The notes beneath the pieces are model-generated. The model saw nothing but the letters and a program-made list of their open reading frames with translations. It searched no databases and was not told the origin of the DNA. From Clostridia bacterium (lineage in GTDB: Bacteria > Bacillota > Clostridia > Oscillospirales > Acutalibacteraceae): a DNA stretch of 34,856 bases. Where the stretch lies: contig JAFODQ010000019.1 of the NCBI GenBank assembly GCA_017380615.1, forward strand, positions 1-34,856. The letters run 5' to 3'. Numbering within the stretch: the stretch's first letter is position 1; each line of letters starts with the position of its first letter. Shown one piece after another: positions 34,164 to 34,856 of the stretch. The position numbers and the translations under genes are program-made.

Positions 34164-34808
34164 TTATTCGTGACAGTCCGGACAGGAGCAAAGAATTGTT
34201 CCATCCTCAAAAATATAGTAATAATGTGGATTTCCATCGTCATCAGGAGAAAGAGGACAAACAGGAATCTCTGCATTTGCAAGATATGTGTAGAACTTAA
34301 CATCCTTTAATTTTTCCTTTTTCAGGTATGTGCCTGCCTTGCAGCCTTCTGTGTACTCCTGATTCTTGTTCTGTCTGTATCCACCTCTCAGATCTCCGAG
34401 AGTAAAGGCAATTTTCCCGGGAATCTGCTGATCCTTAATAAGAACAAAGCACGCCTTGCCATCATAAGTATCGTCACCGTTGCCGTTAATATCATCTGCC
34501 TCATATACGGTCTTATGATCATCCTGCACCCTTGAAAAATCAATATAAACCTGCTTCGGCTCAATGATATTCAGTGCGCTGTCTCTTTTATATTGTGCCA
34601 TTCCGTTATCAATCATACCGTACATGGCTTCTCTGACCTGGGCTTCCAGAACCTCGCGCTGATTTGCACAGTCCTCAACCTGCTTGTTTCTGTATGCCCC
34701 GGTAAAAAGTGGCACAGCCACAGCAGTGAGAATTGCCATAATCACAACAACCGTGAGAAGCTCGACGGCTGTGAAGCCTTTTTTGGATTTCAGTAATTTA
34801 AATAGCAT
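34164..34808 (-). CDS. Type IV prepilin-like protein, cysteine-rich
   Basis: The 214 residues have a class III-type leader, KKG|FTAVELLTVVVIMAILTAVAVPLF, cut by a prepilin peptidase after Gly11. Phe is at +1 and Glu16 is the +5 glutamate, and a hydrophobic assembly helix follows. The head domain contains seven cysteines (47, 120, 156, 184, 207, 209, 212), three of them in the terminal CSCPDCHE. An Asp/Asn/Gly loop (DINGNGDDTYDG, 106-117) resembles calcium loops of pseudopilins. It is much larger than a typical major pilin head and may be a minor pilin or pseudopilin. GAGGTGAT precedes the ATG. Confidence 0.88.
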   Translation of the reverse strand: MLFKLLKSKKGFTAVELLTVVVIMAILTAVAVPLFTGAYRNKQVEDCANQREVLEAQVREAMYGMIDNGMAQYKRDSALNIIEPKQVYIDFSRVQDDHKTVYEADDINGNGDDTYDGKACFVLIKDQQIPGKIAFTLGDLRGGYRQNKNQEYTEGCKAGTYLKKEKLKDVKFYTYLANAEIPVCPLSPDDDGNPHYYYIFEDGTILCSCPDCHE

Positions 34809-34831
34809 AATATCACCTCATACTATATGTA

Positions 34832-34837
34832 ATTATA
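34832..34837 (-). promoter_or_regulatory. Partial promoter of the pilin cluster (-10 box)
   Basis: A minus-strand TATAAT lies 23 bases upstream of the pilin ATG. The matching -35 box would lie at or beyond the window edge. It suggests that the pilin, PqqD-like, peptidase-like and NTP_transf_5 genes form their own transcript. Confidence 0.5.
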
Positions 34838-34856
34838 GATTACCACAAAAATGCTG

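Overview
The window looks like chromosomal DNA of a low-to-moderate GC, Gram-positive (monoderm) anaerobe of the Clostridia, probably a gut Oscillospiraceae/Ruminococcaceae-type bacterium. This rests on Firmicutes-style gene strings (nadD-yqeK-rsfS-leuS; holA-rnmV), strong AGGAGG ribosome sites, sigma-A promoters, RNase M5, and oxygen-sensitive Fe-S and FAD enzymes. No genus can be named from the sequence alone. No tRNA, rRNA, CRISPR array, transposase or phage gene was seen.

Region 1 (1-9.2 kb, minus strand) is a type IV pilus (T4P) machine operon. Its transcription order is pilP-like, secretin-N-domain protein, pilT, pilC, pilM, pilN, pilO, pilB. One sigma-A promoter near 9.13-9.16 kb appears to drive it, with phased direct repeats just upstream and two hairpins in the leader. 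It has counterparts of the whole Gram-negative PilMNOPQ alignment complex. The 'PilQ' has LysM plus secretin N-domains and no outer-membrane barrel, so it is probably a wall-anchored version. No pilin or prepilin peptidase lies inside this operon.

Region 2 (9.2-17.8 kb, minus strand) reads, in transcription order, as a GlpA-like FAD dehydrogenase, an FAD/NAD oxidoreductase, a DUF1667 protein, a GH29 alpha-L-fucosidase, nadD, yqeK, rsfS and leuS. The genes are tightly packed from a strong promoter at about 17.83-17.86 kb to a terminator just after leuS.

Region 3 (17.9-22.8 kb, plus strand) holds two U32-family RNA hydroxylation proteins (TrhP-like and RlhA-like) and an FAD oxidoreductase related to UDP-galactopyranose mutases, closed by a terminator. 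Region 4 (22.8-23.4 kb) is a compact island: two copies of a 19-bp palindrome, a near-consensus promoter, a 41-codon gene, a long stem and a terminator.

Region 5 (23.4-30.6 kb, plus strand) carries a GPH-family sugar transporter, a HIT protein, comEC with a degenerate C-terminal domain, holA, rnmV and an RlmCD-type methyltransferase. It ends in a terminator shared with the convergent Region 6.

Region 6 (30.6-34.8 kb, minus strand) starts with a cysteine-rich type IV pilin-like protein, followed by a PqqD-like protein, a soluble S24/S26 peptidase-like protein and an NTP_transf_5 protein. A fused Wzc-type tyrosine kinase with its own promoter follows. The pilin next to a RiPP-like accessory set, and the PilP/PilQ-like pair in a monoderm, are the most unusual parts of the window. 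With ComEC and PilT also present, a DNA-uptake role for the pilus is possible but unproven.
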